DNA of 64,000 nt, from NCBI GenBank assembly GCA_900318245.1, contig ONJT01000009.1, forward strand, positions 1 to 64,000, given 5' to 3'. The notes beneath the pieces are model-generated. The model saw only the letters and a list, made by a program, of their open reading frames with translations, was not told where the DNA came from and searched no databases. Source of the DNA: an uncultured Bacteroidales bacterium (GTDB taxonomy: Bacteria > Bacteroidota > Bacteroidia > Bacteroidales > Paludibacteraceae). This document shows, one piece after another, positions 8,394-18,017 of this stretch; positions within the stretch are counted from its first letter, which is position 1; each line of letters opens with the position of its first letter. Position numbers and translations under genes: made by a program.

Positions 8394-9280
8394 AGTGTCG
8401 CACGCGAAATAAAGTCTTGTGGTGTCTCGCCGGCCTGGTGCTGGCGGCGGTGTGCGTGGGTGTCTGGTCATGCCATCAGCCTCGTCCCGATACCTCGCAT
8501 CGACTCACCGTGCTCACGTGGAATACGGAGCGTATGGGCAATTTCGCCAAACCCGATAAGAACGAAGTGCTACGCTATCTGATGGCGCAGGACGCGGATG
8601 TGATATGCCTGCAGGAAGTCGATGTCTATAAGCGTCCGCAGTTCTTGACGCTGCAGGAAGTGAAGGATGTGCTGGGCAGCAAGTACCGCTATTCGTATCT
8701 GGATTTCTCGGTGTACGACAGTCGCCATCAGTTCGGCACGATGGTCTGGTCGCAGTATCCGCTCATCAACAAACAGAGCATCCATTATGAGACGCGGGGA
8801 AACATCAGCAACCGCTGCGACATCGTCGTGGAGGGCGACACGCTGCGGCTTATTAACAACCACCTCGAGTCGTATAGCTTCACGTCGGAAGACTTAGCGG
8901 AGATGGATTCGCTGCATAACTACGAAGGCCTGCGGGCATCTGCCAAACGTCTCGAAGCCAAGTGGCGTCGCGCGGTGCCGTTGCGCAATGCCCAAGCGCG
9001 CGTCATCCGAAGCGAGATAGAAGCCAGTCCGTACCCGGTCATCGTGGTAGGCGACTTCAACGCCATGCCGCTGAGCTATGCTTACCGGCATATCCGTCAA
9101 GGCCTGCACGATGCATGGCGCGCTAACCATCTCGGCTACGGCGCTACCTGCGAACACCGCGGCATCGGACTCCGCATCGACTATATCCTCTCGTCCGAAT
9201 CGCTTATTCCCACTTCTTGCTCTATACAAGAAACCACCGGCTCCGACCATAAGCCCGTCGTCGCCACGCTCGAGTGGTAA
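8390..9280 (+). CDS. endonuclease/exonuclease/phosphatase-family lipoprotein
   Basis: A 296-residue protein of the EEP superfamily (DNase I/AP endonuclease fold, Mg-dependent phosphoesterase). Motifs are LTWNTERMG, ICLQEVD (metal-binding Glu), INNHLES, VVGDFNAMP and the terminal GSDHKPVVATL. The N-terminus has a signal peptide with a lipobox (GVWSC, Cys28), so it is probably lipid-anchored outside the cytoplasm and acts on extracellular nucleic acid or phospholipid head groups; the substrate is not evident. ATG 8390 overlaps the porX stop. It is the last gene of the operon and converges with the rhomboid gene 7 bases on. Confidence 0.88.
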   Translation: MKCRTRNKVLWCLAGLVLAAVCVGVWSCHQPRPDTSHRLTVLTWNTERMGNFAKPDKNEVLRYLMAQDADVICLQEVDVYKRPQFLTLQEVKDVLGSKYRYSYLDFSVYDSRHQFGTMVWSQYPLINKQSIHYETRGNISNRCDIVVEGDTLRLINNHLESYSFTSEDLAEMDSLHNYEGLRASAKRLEAKWRRAVPLRNAQARVIRSEIEASPYPVIVVGDFNAMPLSYAYRHIRQGLHDAWRANHLGYGATCEHRGIGLRIDYILSSESLIPTSCSIQETTGSDHKPVVATLEW

Positions 9281-9286
9281 AGTTAT

Positions 9287-10045
9287 TTACAGTCTCTGGT
9301 GATAGTGGTAGTCCTTGAAGCGGTCGTCGGAGTCGTCGGAGTCGCGGCGAAGGCGCTGTTTGAGGGATTGCCACCAGTCGAGGATCTTCGGTTCACGCCA
9401 GTTGATATGACGCCAATAGAGGATGAGCAGCCATCCGAAGAGCAAGCCGCCTAAGTGGGCGAAATGCGCCACATGGTCCGCCGTCAAGCCGGCAACCGAG
9501 CCAAGGCCCGCGAAGAGTTCGATAAGCGCATATATAATAACGAACGTACGCGCGCGTATGGGGATCGGCAGGAAGATAATATACATCGGTACATCCGGGT
9601 AGAGCCATCCGAAGGCGAACAGGATACCGAAGACGGCACCCGACGCACCGATGGTGTTGAGCATCGCGCTATAATATGCGATACTGGCAGCATCATAACT
9701 CGCGCTCATATTCGAGAGCATCAAGGCCCAAACGGCTTCTTGTACGATTGCCGCACCCAGACCACAGACGATATAATAAATCAGGAAGCGACCGCCGCCC
9801 CATTCGCGCTCGATGACCGGCGCGAACATCCACACCGCGAACATGTTAAAAAAGATATGACTCAGGTTCGCGTGCAGGAACATATAGGTGATCGGTTGCC
9901 ACCAATGGAAAGTGGATGCGGAGAGGTAATGCAATCCGCCCCATTCATTCAAATCCAGACCATACCGCTGCAGGAAAGCAGCCAGCAGGAAGATCACTAA
10001 GTTGGCTACCAAGAGGTAGCGCGTAACAGTCGGTAAATTTCTCAT
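9287..10045 (-). CDS. rhomboid-family intramembrane serine protease
   Basis: A 252-residue polytopic membrane protein with rhomboid signatures: HANLSHIFFNM in the second helix, the catalytic Ser135 in GASGAVFG and the catalytic His197 in HFAHLGGLLFG. It cleaves transmembrane segments within the bilayer. The C-terminal soluble tail contains a short Asp/Ser repeat (RRDSDDSDDRF) encoded by a TCGGAG-type repeat at 9323-9346. Read leftward, a TAATTTTG -7 box lies at 10061-10054, but I see no well-spaced -33 element. Confidence 0.92.
   Translation of the reverse strand: MRNLPTVTRYLLVANLVIFLLAAFLQRYGLDLNEWGGLHYLSASTFHWWQPITYMFLHANLSHIFFNMFAVWMFAPVIEREWGGGRFLIYYIVCGLGAAIVQEAVWALMLSNMSASYDAASIAYYSAMLNTIGASGAVFGILFAFGWLYPDVPMYIIFLPIPIRARTFVIIYALIELFAGLGSVAGLTADHVAHFAHLGGLLFGWLLILYWRHINWREPKILDWWQSLKQRLRRDSDDSDDRFKDYHYHQRL
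9323..9346 (-). repeat. TCGGA-type short repeat in the rhomboid tail
   Basis: GTCGTCGGA is repeated with a 9-base period close to the 3' end of the gene. It resembles the TCGGAA tracts in obgE, the sua5-type gene and the glycogen synthase gene. Confidence 0.45.
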
Positions 10046-10154
10046 AACGGCGACAAAATTAGTAAAAAATCACGAATAAACCACACAAAAAGTGTGCATT
10101 TTTGAGGAAAATATAGTTTTTTTTATAAAAAAGTGAATTTTTTTGCCCAAAATA

Positions 10155-10185
10155 TTTGCAGTATAAAGATTTTTTAGTAATTTTG
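10155..10185 (+). promoter_or_regulatory. promoter of the HU gene
   Basis: TTTG at 10155-10158, a 19-base spacer and TAATTTTG at 10178-10185, about 60 bases before the ATG. Confidence 0.75.
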
Positions 10186-10248
10186 CAAGCGTATTCCGAA
10201 TTAGGAACCAATAGTTCACATTATTAATAACTTTAAAAAATCAAAGGT

Positions 10249-10512
10249 ATGAACAAATCAGAACTTATTAAGGCAGCAGCAGCTAAGGCTGAGGTATCTG
10301 CAGCATTGGCAGCAAAAGTTCTCGACGCAGCTGTTGAGGCAGCAGTAGAGGCAGTTAAGAAGGGCGAAGGCGTACAGCTCATCGGTGTAGCATCGATCGC
10401 AGTTAAGCAACAGGCAGCTCGTCAGGCTAAGAACCCGCGTACCGGCGCTATCATCAACGTTCCGGCAAAGAAGGTTGTTCGCATCAAACCGGGTGCTAAA
10501 TTTGCTCTCTAA
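10249..10512 (+). CDS. HU-family DNA-binding protein
   Basis: An 87-residue HU/IHF-type nucleoid protein. MNKSELIKAAAAKAEVS is the N-terminal helix, GVASIAVKQQAARQAKNPRTG the DNA-gripping arm with its Pro, and PAKKVVRIKPGAKF the end. It is unusually rich in Ala. Codon use is strongly biased (GCA, GTT, AAG), as expected for an abundant protein. It is monocistronic, with its own promoter and a strong terminator. Confidence 0.96.
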   Translation: MNKSELIKAAAAKAEVSAALAAKVLDAAVEAAVEAVKKGEGVQLIGVASIAVKQQAARQAKNPRTGAIINVPAKKVVRIKPGAKFAL

Positions 10513-10532
10513 TAAGGCAATGTAGCTTCTAA

Positions 10533-10566
10533 ACGAGTTGCCCGCGTATAGGGCGACTCGTTTTTT
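10533..10566 (+). terminator. rho-independent terminator after HU
   Basis: ACGAGT and GCCC pair with GGGC and ACTCGT around a GCGTATA loop, followed by TTTTTT at 10561-10566. Confidence 0.9.
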
Positions 10567-10588
10567 GTCTGTTTATTAAATTTTGGAT

Positions 10589-11164
10589 ATGCTGAATATC
10601 ATTTTAAGCGGAGCGCCGGGTAGCGGAAAAGGTACGCAATCGGCCTTCATTGCCAACAAATACGGTGTGCAACACCTCTCGACCGGAGATGTGCTGCGTG
10701 CGGAAATTGCCAGCGGCAGTGAGCTGGGCAAACAAATTGATGCCATCATTTCGAAAGGAAACTTAGTGCCCGACGACATGATGTACGGTGTGATCGAGAA
10801 CTACATCGCCAACCTTCCGGAAGGCTGCAAGGGAACGATCTTCGACGGTTATCCCCGTACGGTAGCACAAGCGGAGTCGTTGACGAAGTTGCTCAAGAAA
10901 TACAACATGGATGCCATCATGATCGACCTGTTGGTGGACGAGCAGCTGCTGATCCAACGCCTCATCGAACGCGGAAAAGTCAGCGGTCGCGCAGACGATA
11001 ACCTCAACACGATCCGTCACCGTATCGCCGTCTATCACCAGCAGACGGAACCTATCGCTCATTACTACCTGCATCACGGAAATTATTGTGCAGTAAACGG
11101 AAACCACAACATGGCGGACGTGTTCCTGCAGATCATGCGTATCATTGATAGTTATGGCCGCTAA
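10589..11164 (+). CDS. adk: adenylate kinase (short form)
   Basis: Catalyses ATP + AMP = 2 ADP. From ATG 10589 the protein has 191 residues, with the P-loop GAPGSGKGT at 8-16, [15 protein letters not shown] (AMP binding) and RADDN. The LID region is short and lacks zinc-binding Cys, as in the Bacteroidota form. A TTG at 10583 would add two residues. No separate promoter is clear in the 22 bases after the HU terminator. The gene overlaps obgE by 11 bases. Confidence 0.95.
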   Translation: MLNIILSGAPGSGKGTQSAFIANKYGVQHLSTGDVLRAEIASGSELGKQIDAIISKGNLVPDDMMYGVIENYIANLPEGCKGTIFDGYPRTVAQAESLTKLLKKYNMDAIMIDLLVDEQLLIQRLIERGKVSGRADDNLNTIRHRIAVYHQQTEPIAHYYLHHGNYCAVNGNHNMADVFLQIMRIIDSYGR

Positions 11165-12338
11165 TTTTATCGACTACGTCAAGATTTACTGCCGCTCCGG
11201 AAAGGGCGGTGCGGGTTGTATGCACCTTCATCGCGCGAAATATCTGCCGAAAGGCGGACCTGACGGCGGTGACGGCGGTAAAGGCGGGTCGATTATCTTA
11301 GAAGGCAACCGTAACCTCTGGACGCTGCTGCACCTGAAGTACCAGAAGCATATCATGGCGACGGACGGCGGCAAGGGCGGTCAGAGTCGTTCGTTCGGTA
11401 AGGACGGCGAGGATAAGATCATCGAAGTGCCGTGCGGCACGGTGGTCTATGACGGCGAGACGGGTGAGTTCATCTGCGAGGTGAAGGCGCATAAAGAGCG
11501 CGTGGTGCTGCTCAAAGGCGGTCGCGGCGGTTTAGGTAACTGGCATTTCCGCACGGCTACGAACCAGGCGCCTCGCTATGCGCAGCCCGGTGAACCGGCG
11601 CAGGAGCGCACGGTGATCATGCAGTTGAAGGTGCTGGCGGACGTCGGTTTGGTCGGTTTCCCCAATGCCGGCAAATCGACTCTGCTGAGTGTTGTCTCTG
11701 CCGCCAAACCCGAGATAGCCGATTATCCGTTCACGACGCTTACGCCGCAACTCGGTATCGTCTCGTATCGCGACGGCCGGTCGTTCTGCATGGCCGACAT
11801 ACCGGGAATCATCGAAGGCGCGAGCGAAGGCAAGGGTCTCGGACTGCGGTTCCTAAGGCATATCGAGCGCAACGCGGTGCTGCTCTTCATGGTGCCGGCT
11901 ACTTCGCCCGATATCGAAGCGGAGTATAACATCCTGCTACGTGAGCTCGAGCAATACAATCCCGAACTGCTCACCAAGGCGCGAATCCTGGCGGTCACGA
12001 AGATTGACCTGCCGCGCGTGGATGACGAAGGCAAAGCTCTGCCGGCCATCAACTACGCGAAACTGAGCAAGAAACTCGGTATCGAAGTGCTGCCGATCTC
12101 GTCGGTAGCCGGCGAAGGTATCGAGGCACTCAAAGATGCCCTCTGGGTTGAACTGAACAAAGAACAGAACCAAGTCATCGAGATTAGCCATGCCCCGATA
12201 GAAGTGGCGCAGTATTCGGAAGAGTCTGAGGATTCCGAAAAAAACGATGATTCCGAAGAGGAGGGCACGATCTACCTCAACGAGGTAGAAGAGGAATGGG
12301 ACCTCGACAAATACAAAGGTATCGGATGGGATGAATAA
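11154..12338 (+). CDS. obgE: Obg-family GTPase ObgE/CgtA
   Basis: A GTPase of ribosome assembly and stress response. The 394-residue protein has the glycine-rich Obg fold (residues 1-160; [12 protein letters not shown] is typical) and a G domain with GFPNAGKS (168-175), DIPG and TKID. The C-terminal tail is acidic ([16 protein letters not shown]) and is encoded by a TCGGAA-type repeat at 12213-12261, then ends with a conserved-looking [19 protein letters not shown] 11154 overlaps the adk stop. The chloride-channel gene follows after a heptad repeat. Confidence 0.96.
   Translation: MAANFIDYVKIYCRSGKGGAGCMHLHRAKYLPKGGPDGGDGGKGGSIILEGNRNLWTLLHLKYQKHIMATDGGKGGQSRSFGKDGEDKIIEVPCGTVVYDGETGEFICEVKAHKERVVLLKGGRGGLGNWHFRTATNQAPRYAQPGEPAQERTVIMQLKVLADVGLVGFPNAGKSTLLSVVSAAKPEIADYPFTTLTPQLGIVSYRDGRSFCMADIPGIIEGASEGKGLGLRFLRHIERNAVLLFMVPATSPDIEAEYNILLRELEQYNPELLTKARILAVTKIDLPRVDDEGKALPAINYAKLSKKLGIEVLPISSVAGEGIEALKDALWVELNKEQNQVIEISHAPIEVAQYSEESEDSEKNDDSEEEGTIYLNEVEEEWDLDKYKGIGWDE
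12213..12261 (+). repeat. TCGGAA 9-base-period tract in obgE
   Basis: TATTCGGAAGAGTCTGAGG and two further TTCCGAA units, about nine bases apart, encode the Ser/Glu/Asp tail of ObgE. Related tracts lie in the sua5-type gene (15916-15960) and the glycogen synthase gene (23361-23398). Confidence 0.6.
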
Positions 12339-12375
12339 AGTTGAAAGTTGAAAGGTTAAAGTTTAAAGTTGAAGG
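12338..12375 (+). repeat. GTTGAAA-type heptad repeat between obgE and clc
   Basis: AAAGTTGAAAGTTGAAAGG and degenerate TTAAAGTTTAAAGTTGAAGG units fill the whole intergenic space. As at smpB, the repeat provides a TTG that could serve as start codon (12369). Confidence 0.8.
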
Positions 12376-14180
12376 CGCAGTGGTACGATAGGATGATTGA
12401 GTGGCGGGAACGTCACATGAGCGAGAAGCACTTGGTGCTCCTGCTCTCTTTCTTCGTAGGTGCATTCTCTGCTGCCGCTGCGGCACTGCTGAAATCGTTT
12501 ATCCATCTTATCCAATGGTTCGTGGAGGAGCAACTGATTGCGGACGGTCGCACGTGGTGGTACCTCATCACGCCGATTATCGGTATCACGCTCGCGGCGC
12601 TGTTTGTCAAGTATGTCGTGCGGGACGATATTTCGCACGGTATCACGAAGATCCTCTACGCCATCTCGCAACGTAAGTCCATCATCAAGGCGCATAACAT
12701 GTGGTCGTCCATCGTGGGTTCGGGCCTGACGATCGGTTTCGGAGGATCGGTTGGTGCTGAGGCTCCTATCGTGCTCACCGGTGCCGCTATCGGTTCGAAC
12801 CTCGCGAAGGCCTTCCGGCTCGACCAGAAGACGATGATGCTTATGATCGGTTGCGGCGCTGCCGGAGCGATAGGCGGTATCTTCAAAGCCCCGATAGCGG
12901 GACTCGTCTTCACGCTCGAGGTGCTGATGATGGACCTGACGATGACGTCCGTCGCGCCTTTGCTTATCTCGTCCGTCACGGCGACCGCCCTCTCGTATAT
13001 CCTAACCGGTACGCAACCGATGTTCCCGCTCAAGTATATCGAGGTGTTTGCCGTAGCCCGTATCCCCTGGTACCTGATCTTAGGCGCGATATGCGGTCTG
13101 GTCAGCCTCTATTTCACGCGGGGCATGAACGCGCTCGAGCAATGGATGAAGTATAACGTGCGCTCGACGGGTCTGAAGATCGTGGTGGGCGGTCTGACGC
13201 TGAGTCTGCTGATCTTCCTCTTCCCGCCGCTCTACGGCGAGGGTTACGACGTCATTCATCAACTGATCAACGGCGATAATCTCAGCGCGCTGCATAACAG
13301 TCCGTTTGAGAAATACCTCGTTCCTACGGATTTCTACGCCGGCCTCTCGACGCTGAATACGCAGTTGTTGCTGCTCGTCTATTTCATCGCTATCATCTTG
13401 CTCAAGATCGTTGCGTCGGTGGCTACCAACGGAGGTGGCGGTGTAGGAGGTATCTTTGCGCCCTCGCTCTTCATGGGTGCGATCGTCGGTTTTGTCACCG
13501 CGCGTATGATGAATATCGCCGGACTGATGGTGCCGGAGACCAGTTTTGCGCTGGTGGGTATGGCCGGTTTGATGTCGGGCGTGATGCACGCGCCACTGAC
13601 GGGTATCTTCCTGATTGCCGAACTGACGGGCGGCTATCACCTGTTCATGCCGCTGATGATCGTGAGCGTCATCTCGTACCTGACCATCATGCTCTTCGAG
13701 CCGCACTCGTTGTACGCGATGCGTCTGGCGCAGAAGGGCGAACTGCTCACGCATAACAAAGACCGCAACGTGCTCACGCTGCTGAAGATGGACAGTGTGC
13801 TCGAGACGGATTTCGTGACCATCTTCCCGGAGATGACCTTGGGCGAGTTGGTCAAAGTGATCAGCGAGAGCAGACGAAATATCTTCCCCGTCATCGACAA
13901 GAAAGGTCACCTGCGCGGCATCTTATTGCTTGACGAGGTGCGTAATATCATGTTCCAGCCGCGGCTATACAAGCGCTTCACGGTGGAGCAACTGATGACG
14001 TCTCCGCTGGCCGTCTTGCGCTACGACCTGCCGATGGAGAAAGTGATGGAGACATTTGAGGATACCGGCGCATGGAACCTGCCGGTAGTGGATCAAGAAC
14101 GCCGTTACTTAGGCTTCGTGTCCAAGTCGAAGATTTTCAATTCATACCGCCACGTCCTCGTGCATTTCAGCGAGGAGTGA
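12369..14180 (+). CDS. ClC-type chloride channel/transporter with CBS domains
   Basis: A 603-residue membrane protein of the ClC family, moving chloride or exchanging it for protons. Visible features are GFGGSVGAEAP (selectivity filter with the gating Glu), GGGGVGGIFAPSLFMGA and about ten membrane segments. A cytoplasmic CBS pair follows (about residues 465-600, LMTSPLAVLRYDLPMEKVME). The start may be TTG 12369, inside the heptad repeat, or ATG 12393, which removes eight residues. It is in the adk-obgE transcription unit. Its 3' end overlaps the convergent xseB gene by 39 bases. Confidence 0.92.
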   Translation: MKAQWYDRMIEWRERHMSEKHLVLLLSFFVGAFSAAAAALLKSFIHLIQWFVEEQLIADGRTWWYLITPIIGITLAALFVKYVVRDDISHGITKILYAISQRKSIIKAHNMWSSIVGSGLTIGFGGSVGAEAPIVLTGAAIGSNLAKAFRLDQKTMMLMIGCGAAGAIGGIFKAPIAGLVFTLEVLMMDLTMTSVAPLLISSVTATALSYILTGTQPMFPLKYIEVFAVARIPWYLILGAICGLVSLYFTRGMNALEQWMKYNVRSTGLKIVVGGLTLSLLIFLFPPLYGEGYDVIHQLINGDNLSALHNSPFEKYLVPTDFYAGLSTLNTQLLLLVYFIAIILLKIVASVATNGGGGVGGIFAPSLFMGAIVGFVTARMMNIAGLMVPETSFALVGMAGLMSGVMHAPLTGIFLIAELTGGYHLFMPLMIVSVISYLTIMLFEPHSLYAMRLAQKGELLTHNKDRNVLTLLKMDSVLETDFVTIFPEMTLGELVKVISESRRNIFPVIDKKGHLRGILLLDEVRNIMFQPRLYKRFTVEQLMTSPLAVLRYDLPMEKVMETFEDTGAWNLPVVDQERRYLGFVSKSKIFNSYRHVLVHFSEE

Positions 14181-14327
14181 TTTGCAGTACTGTAACAGTT
14201 CCGCCGCTTCTTTGGCGGAGCGCTTATACTCGTCCATACTCAGGGCTTCGGCCTGCTCCAGGTGCGCGATGATAGACTCTGCGCGCTGTATGGCTTCGTC
14301 GTAGGTGAGTTTATTTTCCTTTTCCAT
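14142..14327 (-). CDS. xseB: exodeoxyribonuclease VII small subunit
   Basis: A 61-residue all-helical protein (LTYDEAIQRAESIIAHLEQ, then LSMDEYKRSAKEAAELLQYCKSLL) matching XseB, the small subunit of the single-strand exonuclease. The large subunit XseA is not in the window. The start overlaps the end of the sugar transferase gene by 17 bases, and its 3' end lies within the ClC gene, tail to tail. Confidence 0.9.
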   Translation of the reverse strand: MEKENKLTYDEAIQRAESIIAHLEQAEALSMDEYKRSAKEAAELLQYCKSLLAEMHEDVAV

Positions 14328-15579
14328 GAATGATAACTCCTGCGGTGTAGAATAATATTTTCATATCGAGCAGCAGCGACATGTTCTCTACATAGACCAC
14401 GTCGGCGTTCAAGCGCTCGATCATCTTCTCCATCGTATCGGTGTAGCCCACGCGGATAGGACCCCAACTGGTCAGACCCGGACGCACCTTATAGATGAGG
14501 CAGTAGTAAGGCGCCTCTTCCATGATTTTCGCAATGAAATACGGGCGCTCCGGACGCGGACCTACGATCGACATGTCGCCACGCAGGATATTCCATAACT
14601 GCGGCAGTTCGTCCAAGCGGTATTTGCGCAACCACTTGCCGACCTTCGTGATACGCGGGTCGTTGTCGAGCGTGAGGTGCGGCGTGCCGTTCTCCGCATG
14701 ATCAATCATCGTGCGGAACTTAAAGATGTGGAACGGAAGACCGTATAATCCGACGCGCTGCTGCGAGTAGAAGACCGGTCCTTTGGAGGAAATCTTCACC
14801 TGTAGCGCAATCAATCCGAAAAGCGGGGAGAGCAATACCAGACCTACGGCCGAAACAGCCACGTCGAACGCACGCTTGATACATAGTTCGGAATCGGTCA
14901 TCGTCTGCTCGGTGATGCGGATGAGCGACGGACGGTCCAAGTGCCCGATACGCGCCGCACCGGTGAGCATGTCATATACGCGCGGCACCATGCTGATTTC
15001 GCAAGAGAGCGGGTAGAGTTGCGCGATGAGTTGGTATAACTGGCTGTCGGTATAGCCGTCCGGCAGGTCGATGATCACTTCGTCCTGTTCGCCCGGTATC
15101 AGTTTGCGCGCCTCTTCCATCGAGTGCACGGTTTTCGTACGCATGATGCCGCGGCGGCGGGAGAGCAATGTGATGGTCAGACGCGGGATATAACTCAGCA
15201 CAAACTGCATGCCGAACAGCACCGCTAACGACACGAGATAGCGCGAGTAATACTCCGTCGGGTCATCGATGATGATGATGAAAAAGAAGATGATGGAGAT
15301 GATGATTGCCGAACCGAACGTACGCATGAACTCGCGCCAGAGCGGTTTTTGGAACGGACGCAGGTAGTAACCCGAGAGGTAGTAGATTACCAGACAGATC
15401 ACGGGATACACCATCATCGGCACCCAGAAACTGAAGGCCGGTATCAGCACGTCGTCCAACAGCACCGTACGGCCGTCATACACCATCCATCGGAAGGCCA
15501 GAAAGCATATCCAGACAAGTTCGCTACTGATGAGGTCTGCTATCAGATATATCAATTGTTGCTTGCGTCGTAAATTCAT
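14311..15579 (-). CDS. bacterial sugar transferase (undecaprenyl-phosphate glycosyl-1-phosphate transferase type)
   Basis: A 422-residue membrane enzyme that starts glycan assembly by moving a sugar-1-phosphate to a lipid carrier. The N-terminal half has four to five membrane helices. The C-terminal PNPT domain has a reentrant helix (KRAFDVAVSAVGLVLLSP), GPVFYSQQRVG, FKFRTM, DELPQLWNILRGDMSIVGPR and RPGLTSWG. It may initiate an exopolysaccharide or the glycan used to anchor type IX cargo, but neighbours do not decide this. It lies between the sua5-type gene (17 bases upstream) and xseB (overlap). Confidence 0.9.
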   Translation of the reverse strand: MNLRRKQQLIYLIADLISSELVWICFLAFRWMVYDGRTVLLDDVLIPAFSFWVPMMVYPVICLVIYYLSGYYLRPFQKPLWREFMRTFGSAIIISIIFFFIIIIDDPTEYYSRYLVSLAVLFGMQFVLSYIPRLTITLLSRRRGIMRTKTVHSMEEARKLIPGEQDEVIIDLPDGYTDSQLYQLIAQLYPLSCEISMVPRVYDMLTGAARIGHLDRPSLIRITEQTMTDSELCIKRAFDVAVSAVGLVLLSPLFGLIALQVKISSKGPVFYSQQRVGLYGLPFHIFKFRTMIDHAENGTPHLTLDNDPRITKVGKWLRKYRLDELPQLWNILRGDMSIVGPRPERPYFIAKIMEEAPYYCLIYKVRPGLTSWGPIRVGYTDTMEKMIERLNADVVYVENMSLLLDMKILFYTAGVIIHGKGK

Positions 15580-15595
15580 ACTTTCCTCTTTTTTG

Positions 15596-16207
15596 TCATT
15601 CCCGAATGATGCGGAACGTACCGTCTGCGTTCACTTTGATGATGCTGCTCGGTTCGCACGGCGTGTCATCTTCTCGCCGAAATCGGCAGACGTAGTCTGC
15701 GCGGTCCAGCACCGCCTGCTCTATCTCGTGAAAGAACCGCGCCGTAGGATGTCCGCTGATGTTCGCCGAAGTCGAAACCAAGGGGTGCCGCAACTGCTCG
15801 CAGAGCGCTCTGCTGAACGGCTCGTGCGTGATGCGAATACCGATTGACCCGTCCTCCGCCATCAGGTTCGCAGCTATATTCCTCGCCCCCGGATAGATGA
15901 TAGTGAGCGGCTTTTGATCGGAGTGTTCGGAATAATCTGAGTTTTCCGAATAATCAGAGGCCTCCAACAATGCCCATGCCGTTTCCGGCACATCCGTCAC
16001 ATAGTAGTTTAATTTCGCCGGGCTATCCAACAACACGAGCATCGACTTGCTGTCCTCGCGTTCTTTGAGCGCATAAAGCCGTTTGACAGCCTCGGCATTC
16101 GTGGCATCACATCCTATACCCCACACAGTATCCGTAGGATAAACGATGATTCCACCATCGCGTAGCACCTTCAATGCCGCTTGTATGTCCTCTCTGTCGT
16201 AACGCAT
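15596..16207 (-). CDS. L-threonylcarbamoyladenylate synthase (Sua5/YwlC/TsaC)
   Basis: Makes threonylcarbamoyl-AMP for the t6A modification of tRNAs. The 203-residue protein starts at MRYDREDIQAAL (ATG 16207). It shows the family core GGIIVYPTDTVWGIGCDA, LKEREDSKSMLVLL and LVSTSANISGHPT. In the middle is an odd Ser/Asp/Glu stretch (SDYSENSDYSEHSD, about residues 84-97) encoded by a TCGGAA-type repeat, absent from ordinary relatives. I rejected a 30-residue upstream extension because it would lie within the promoter. Confidence 0.92.
   Translation of the reverse strand: MRYDREDIQAALKVLRDGGIIVYPTDTVWGIGCDATNAEAVKRLYALKEREDSKSMLVLLDSPAKLNYYVTDVPETAWALLEASDYSENSDYSEHSDQKPLTIIYPGARNIAANLMAEDGSIGIRITHEPFSRALCEQLRHPLVSTSANISGHPTARFFHEIEQAVLDRADYVCRFRREDDTPCEPSSIIKVNADGTFRIIRE
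15916..15960 (-). repeat. TCGGAA 9-base-period tract inside the sua5-type gene
   Basis: On the coding strand TTCGGAAAACTCAGA, TTATTCCGAA and CACTCCGATC follow one another. The 14-base core TCGGAAAACTCAGA recurs in the glycogen synthase gene, where it is read in another frame. Confidence 0.8.
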
Positions 16208-16225
16208 TATCTGTAAATTGGAGTG

Positions 16226-16257
16226 CAAAGGTACTATAAAATATTGATTTTGGCAAA
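16226..16257 (-). promoter_or_regulatory. promoter of the sua5-type/sugar transferase/xseB operon
   Basis: Read leftward: TTTG at 16257-16254, a 20-base spacer, TACCTTTG at 16233-16226. The ATG is at 16207. Confidence 0.8.
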
Positions 16258-16304
16258 TAAAGAAGACAATTTTAAGAATTTTTCTTAAAAAAAACATTAC
16301 TCAC

Positions 16305-16335
16305 TTGCACAATTGCAAAAAATGTAGTACTTTTG
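16305..16335 (+). promoter_or_regulatory. promoter of pckA
   Basis: TTG at 16305-16307, a 20-base spacer and TACTTTTG at 16328-16335. It is divergent from the promoter at 16226-16257. The leader is about 70 bases. Confidence 0.8.
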
Positions 16336-16411
16336 TACCCGATTTAGTATGTGCGGAAGGCACGCTAAGCCGTTTAACAGTCAGAAAATAACAATTAAAT
16401 ATTTAGCAAAA

Positions 16412-18016
16412 ATGAAAGAATTAGATCTTACCAAGTATGGTATTCAGGGCGCAACCGTAATCGCCCACAACCCTTCTTACGAGTATCTGTTCGCTGAAGA
16501 GACCAAGCCGGAGCTCACAGGCTACGCTAAAGGTCAGAACACCGAACTGAACGCAGTAAACGTAATGACCGGAATTTACACCGGACGTTCGCCGAAGGAC
16601 AAATACATCGTCATGGACGAGAACTCGAAGAACACCGTTTGGTGGACCTCCGAGGGCTACAAGAACGATAACCACCCGATGTCCGAGGACGTTTGGGCAA
16701 AAGTAAAAGAGCTGGCTATCAAAGAGCTGAGCGGCAAGAACCTCTATGTAGTGGACGCTTTCTGTGGTGCTAACAAAGACACCCGCATGGCGGTTCGCTT
16801 CATCGTTGAGGTAGCTTGGCAGGCACACTTCGTTAAGAACATGTTCATTCAGCCGAGCGAAGAGGAACTCGCTAACTTCGAGCCGGACTTCGTGATTTAC
16901 AACGCTTCGCTGGCAAAGGTAGAGAACTACAAAGAGCTGGGACTCAACTCCGAGACCTGTGTGGCTTTCAACACCACCAGTCGTGAGCAGGTTATTCTGA
17001 ACACCTGGTATGGCGGTGAGATGAAGAAAGGTATGTTCTCGATGATGAACTACTACCTGCCGCTGAAGGGTATCGCTTCGATGCACTGCTCCGCTAACAC
17101 CGACATGGAGGGCAAGAACACCGCTATCTTCTTCGGTCTCTCCGGTACCGGTAAGACCACCCTCTCCACCGACCCGAAACGTCTCCTTATCGGTGACGAC
17201 GAGCACGGATGGGACGACCAGGGCGTGTTCAACTTCGAGGGCGGTTGCTATGCAAAGGTTATCAACCTCGACAAAGAGTCAGAGCCGGACATTTACGCAG
17301 CTATCCGTCGTAACGCTCTCCTCGAGAACGTAACCGTAGACGAGAACGGCAAGATCGATTTCGCTGACAAGAGCGTAACCGAGAACACCCGTGTTTCCTA
17401 TCCTATCAACCACATCGAGAAGATCGTTAAACCGATCTCTGCAGGTCCTGCAGCGAAGAACGTCATCTTCCTCTCCGCTGATGCTTTCGGCGTTCTGCCT
17501 CCTGTATCGATTTTGACTCCGGAGCAAACCAAGTACTATTTCCTGAGCGGTTTCACCGCTAAGTTGGCAGGTACCGAGCGTGGTATCACCGAGCCGACTC
17601 CGACCTTCTCTGCTTGCTTCGGACAGGCATTCTTGGAGCTCCACCCGACCAAATATGCTGAGGAACTCGTTAAGAAGATGGAGAAATCCGGCGCGAAGGC
17701 ATACCTCGTAAACACCGGTTGGAACGGAACGGGTAAGCGTATCTCGATCCGCGACACCCGTGGTATCATTGACGCTATCCTCGGTGGTGACATCCTGACC
17801 GCTCCGACGAAGAAGATCCCGTACTTCAACTTCGAGGTACCGACGGCGCTGCCGGGCGTAGATCCTGCAATCCTTGATCCGCGCGACACCTACAAAGACG
17901 CTGCTGAGTGGGAAGTGAAGGCAAAAGACCTCGCAGCCCGCTTCATCAAGAACTTCGATAAGTACACCTCTAACGAGGCAGGCAAGGCACTCGTGGCTGC
18001 CGGTCCTCAGCTCTGA
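16412..18016 (+). CDS. pckA: phosphoenolpyruvate carboxykinase (ATP)
   Basis: Interconverts oxaloacetate and phosphoenolpyruvate with ATP. In anaerobic Bacteroidales it often runs in the CO2-fixing direction on the route to succinate. From ATG 16412 ([13 protein letters not shown]) it has 534 residues, the usual length. Motifs are [10 protein letters not shown], the P-loop [20 protein letters not shown] and the Lys/His metal site. Codon use is strongly biased, as in HU. The 21 codons available upstream of this ATG lie in the leader and are not counted. The next gene starts 1 base after the stop. Confidence 0.97.
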   Translation: MKELDLTKYGIQGATVIAHNPSYEYLFAEETKPELTGYAKGQNTELNAVNVMTGIYTGRSPKDKYIVMDENSKNTVWWTSEGYKNDNHPMSEDVWAKVKELAIKELSGKNLYVVDAFCGANKDTRMAVRFIVEVAWQAHFVKNMFIQPSEEELANFEPDFVIYNASLAKVENYKELGLNSETCVAFNTTSREQVILNTWYGGEMKKGMFSMMNYYLPLKGIASMHCSANTDMEGKNTAIFFGLSGTGKTTLSTDPKRLLIGDDEHGWDDQGVFNFEGGCYAKVINLDKESEPDIYAAIRRNALLENVTVDENGKIDFADKSVTENTRVSYPINHIEKIVKPISAGPAAKNVIFLSADAFGVLPPVSILTPEQTKYYFLSGFTAKLAGTERGITEPTPTFSACFGQAFLELHPTKYAEELVKKMEKSGAKAYLVNTGWNGTGKRISIRDTRGIIDAILGGDILTAPTKKIPYFNFEVPTALPGVDPAILDPRDTYKDAAEWEVKAKDLAARFIKNFDKYTSNEAGKALVAAGPQL

Positions 18017-18017
18017 T

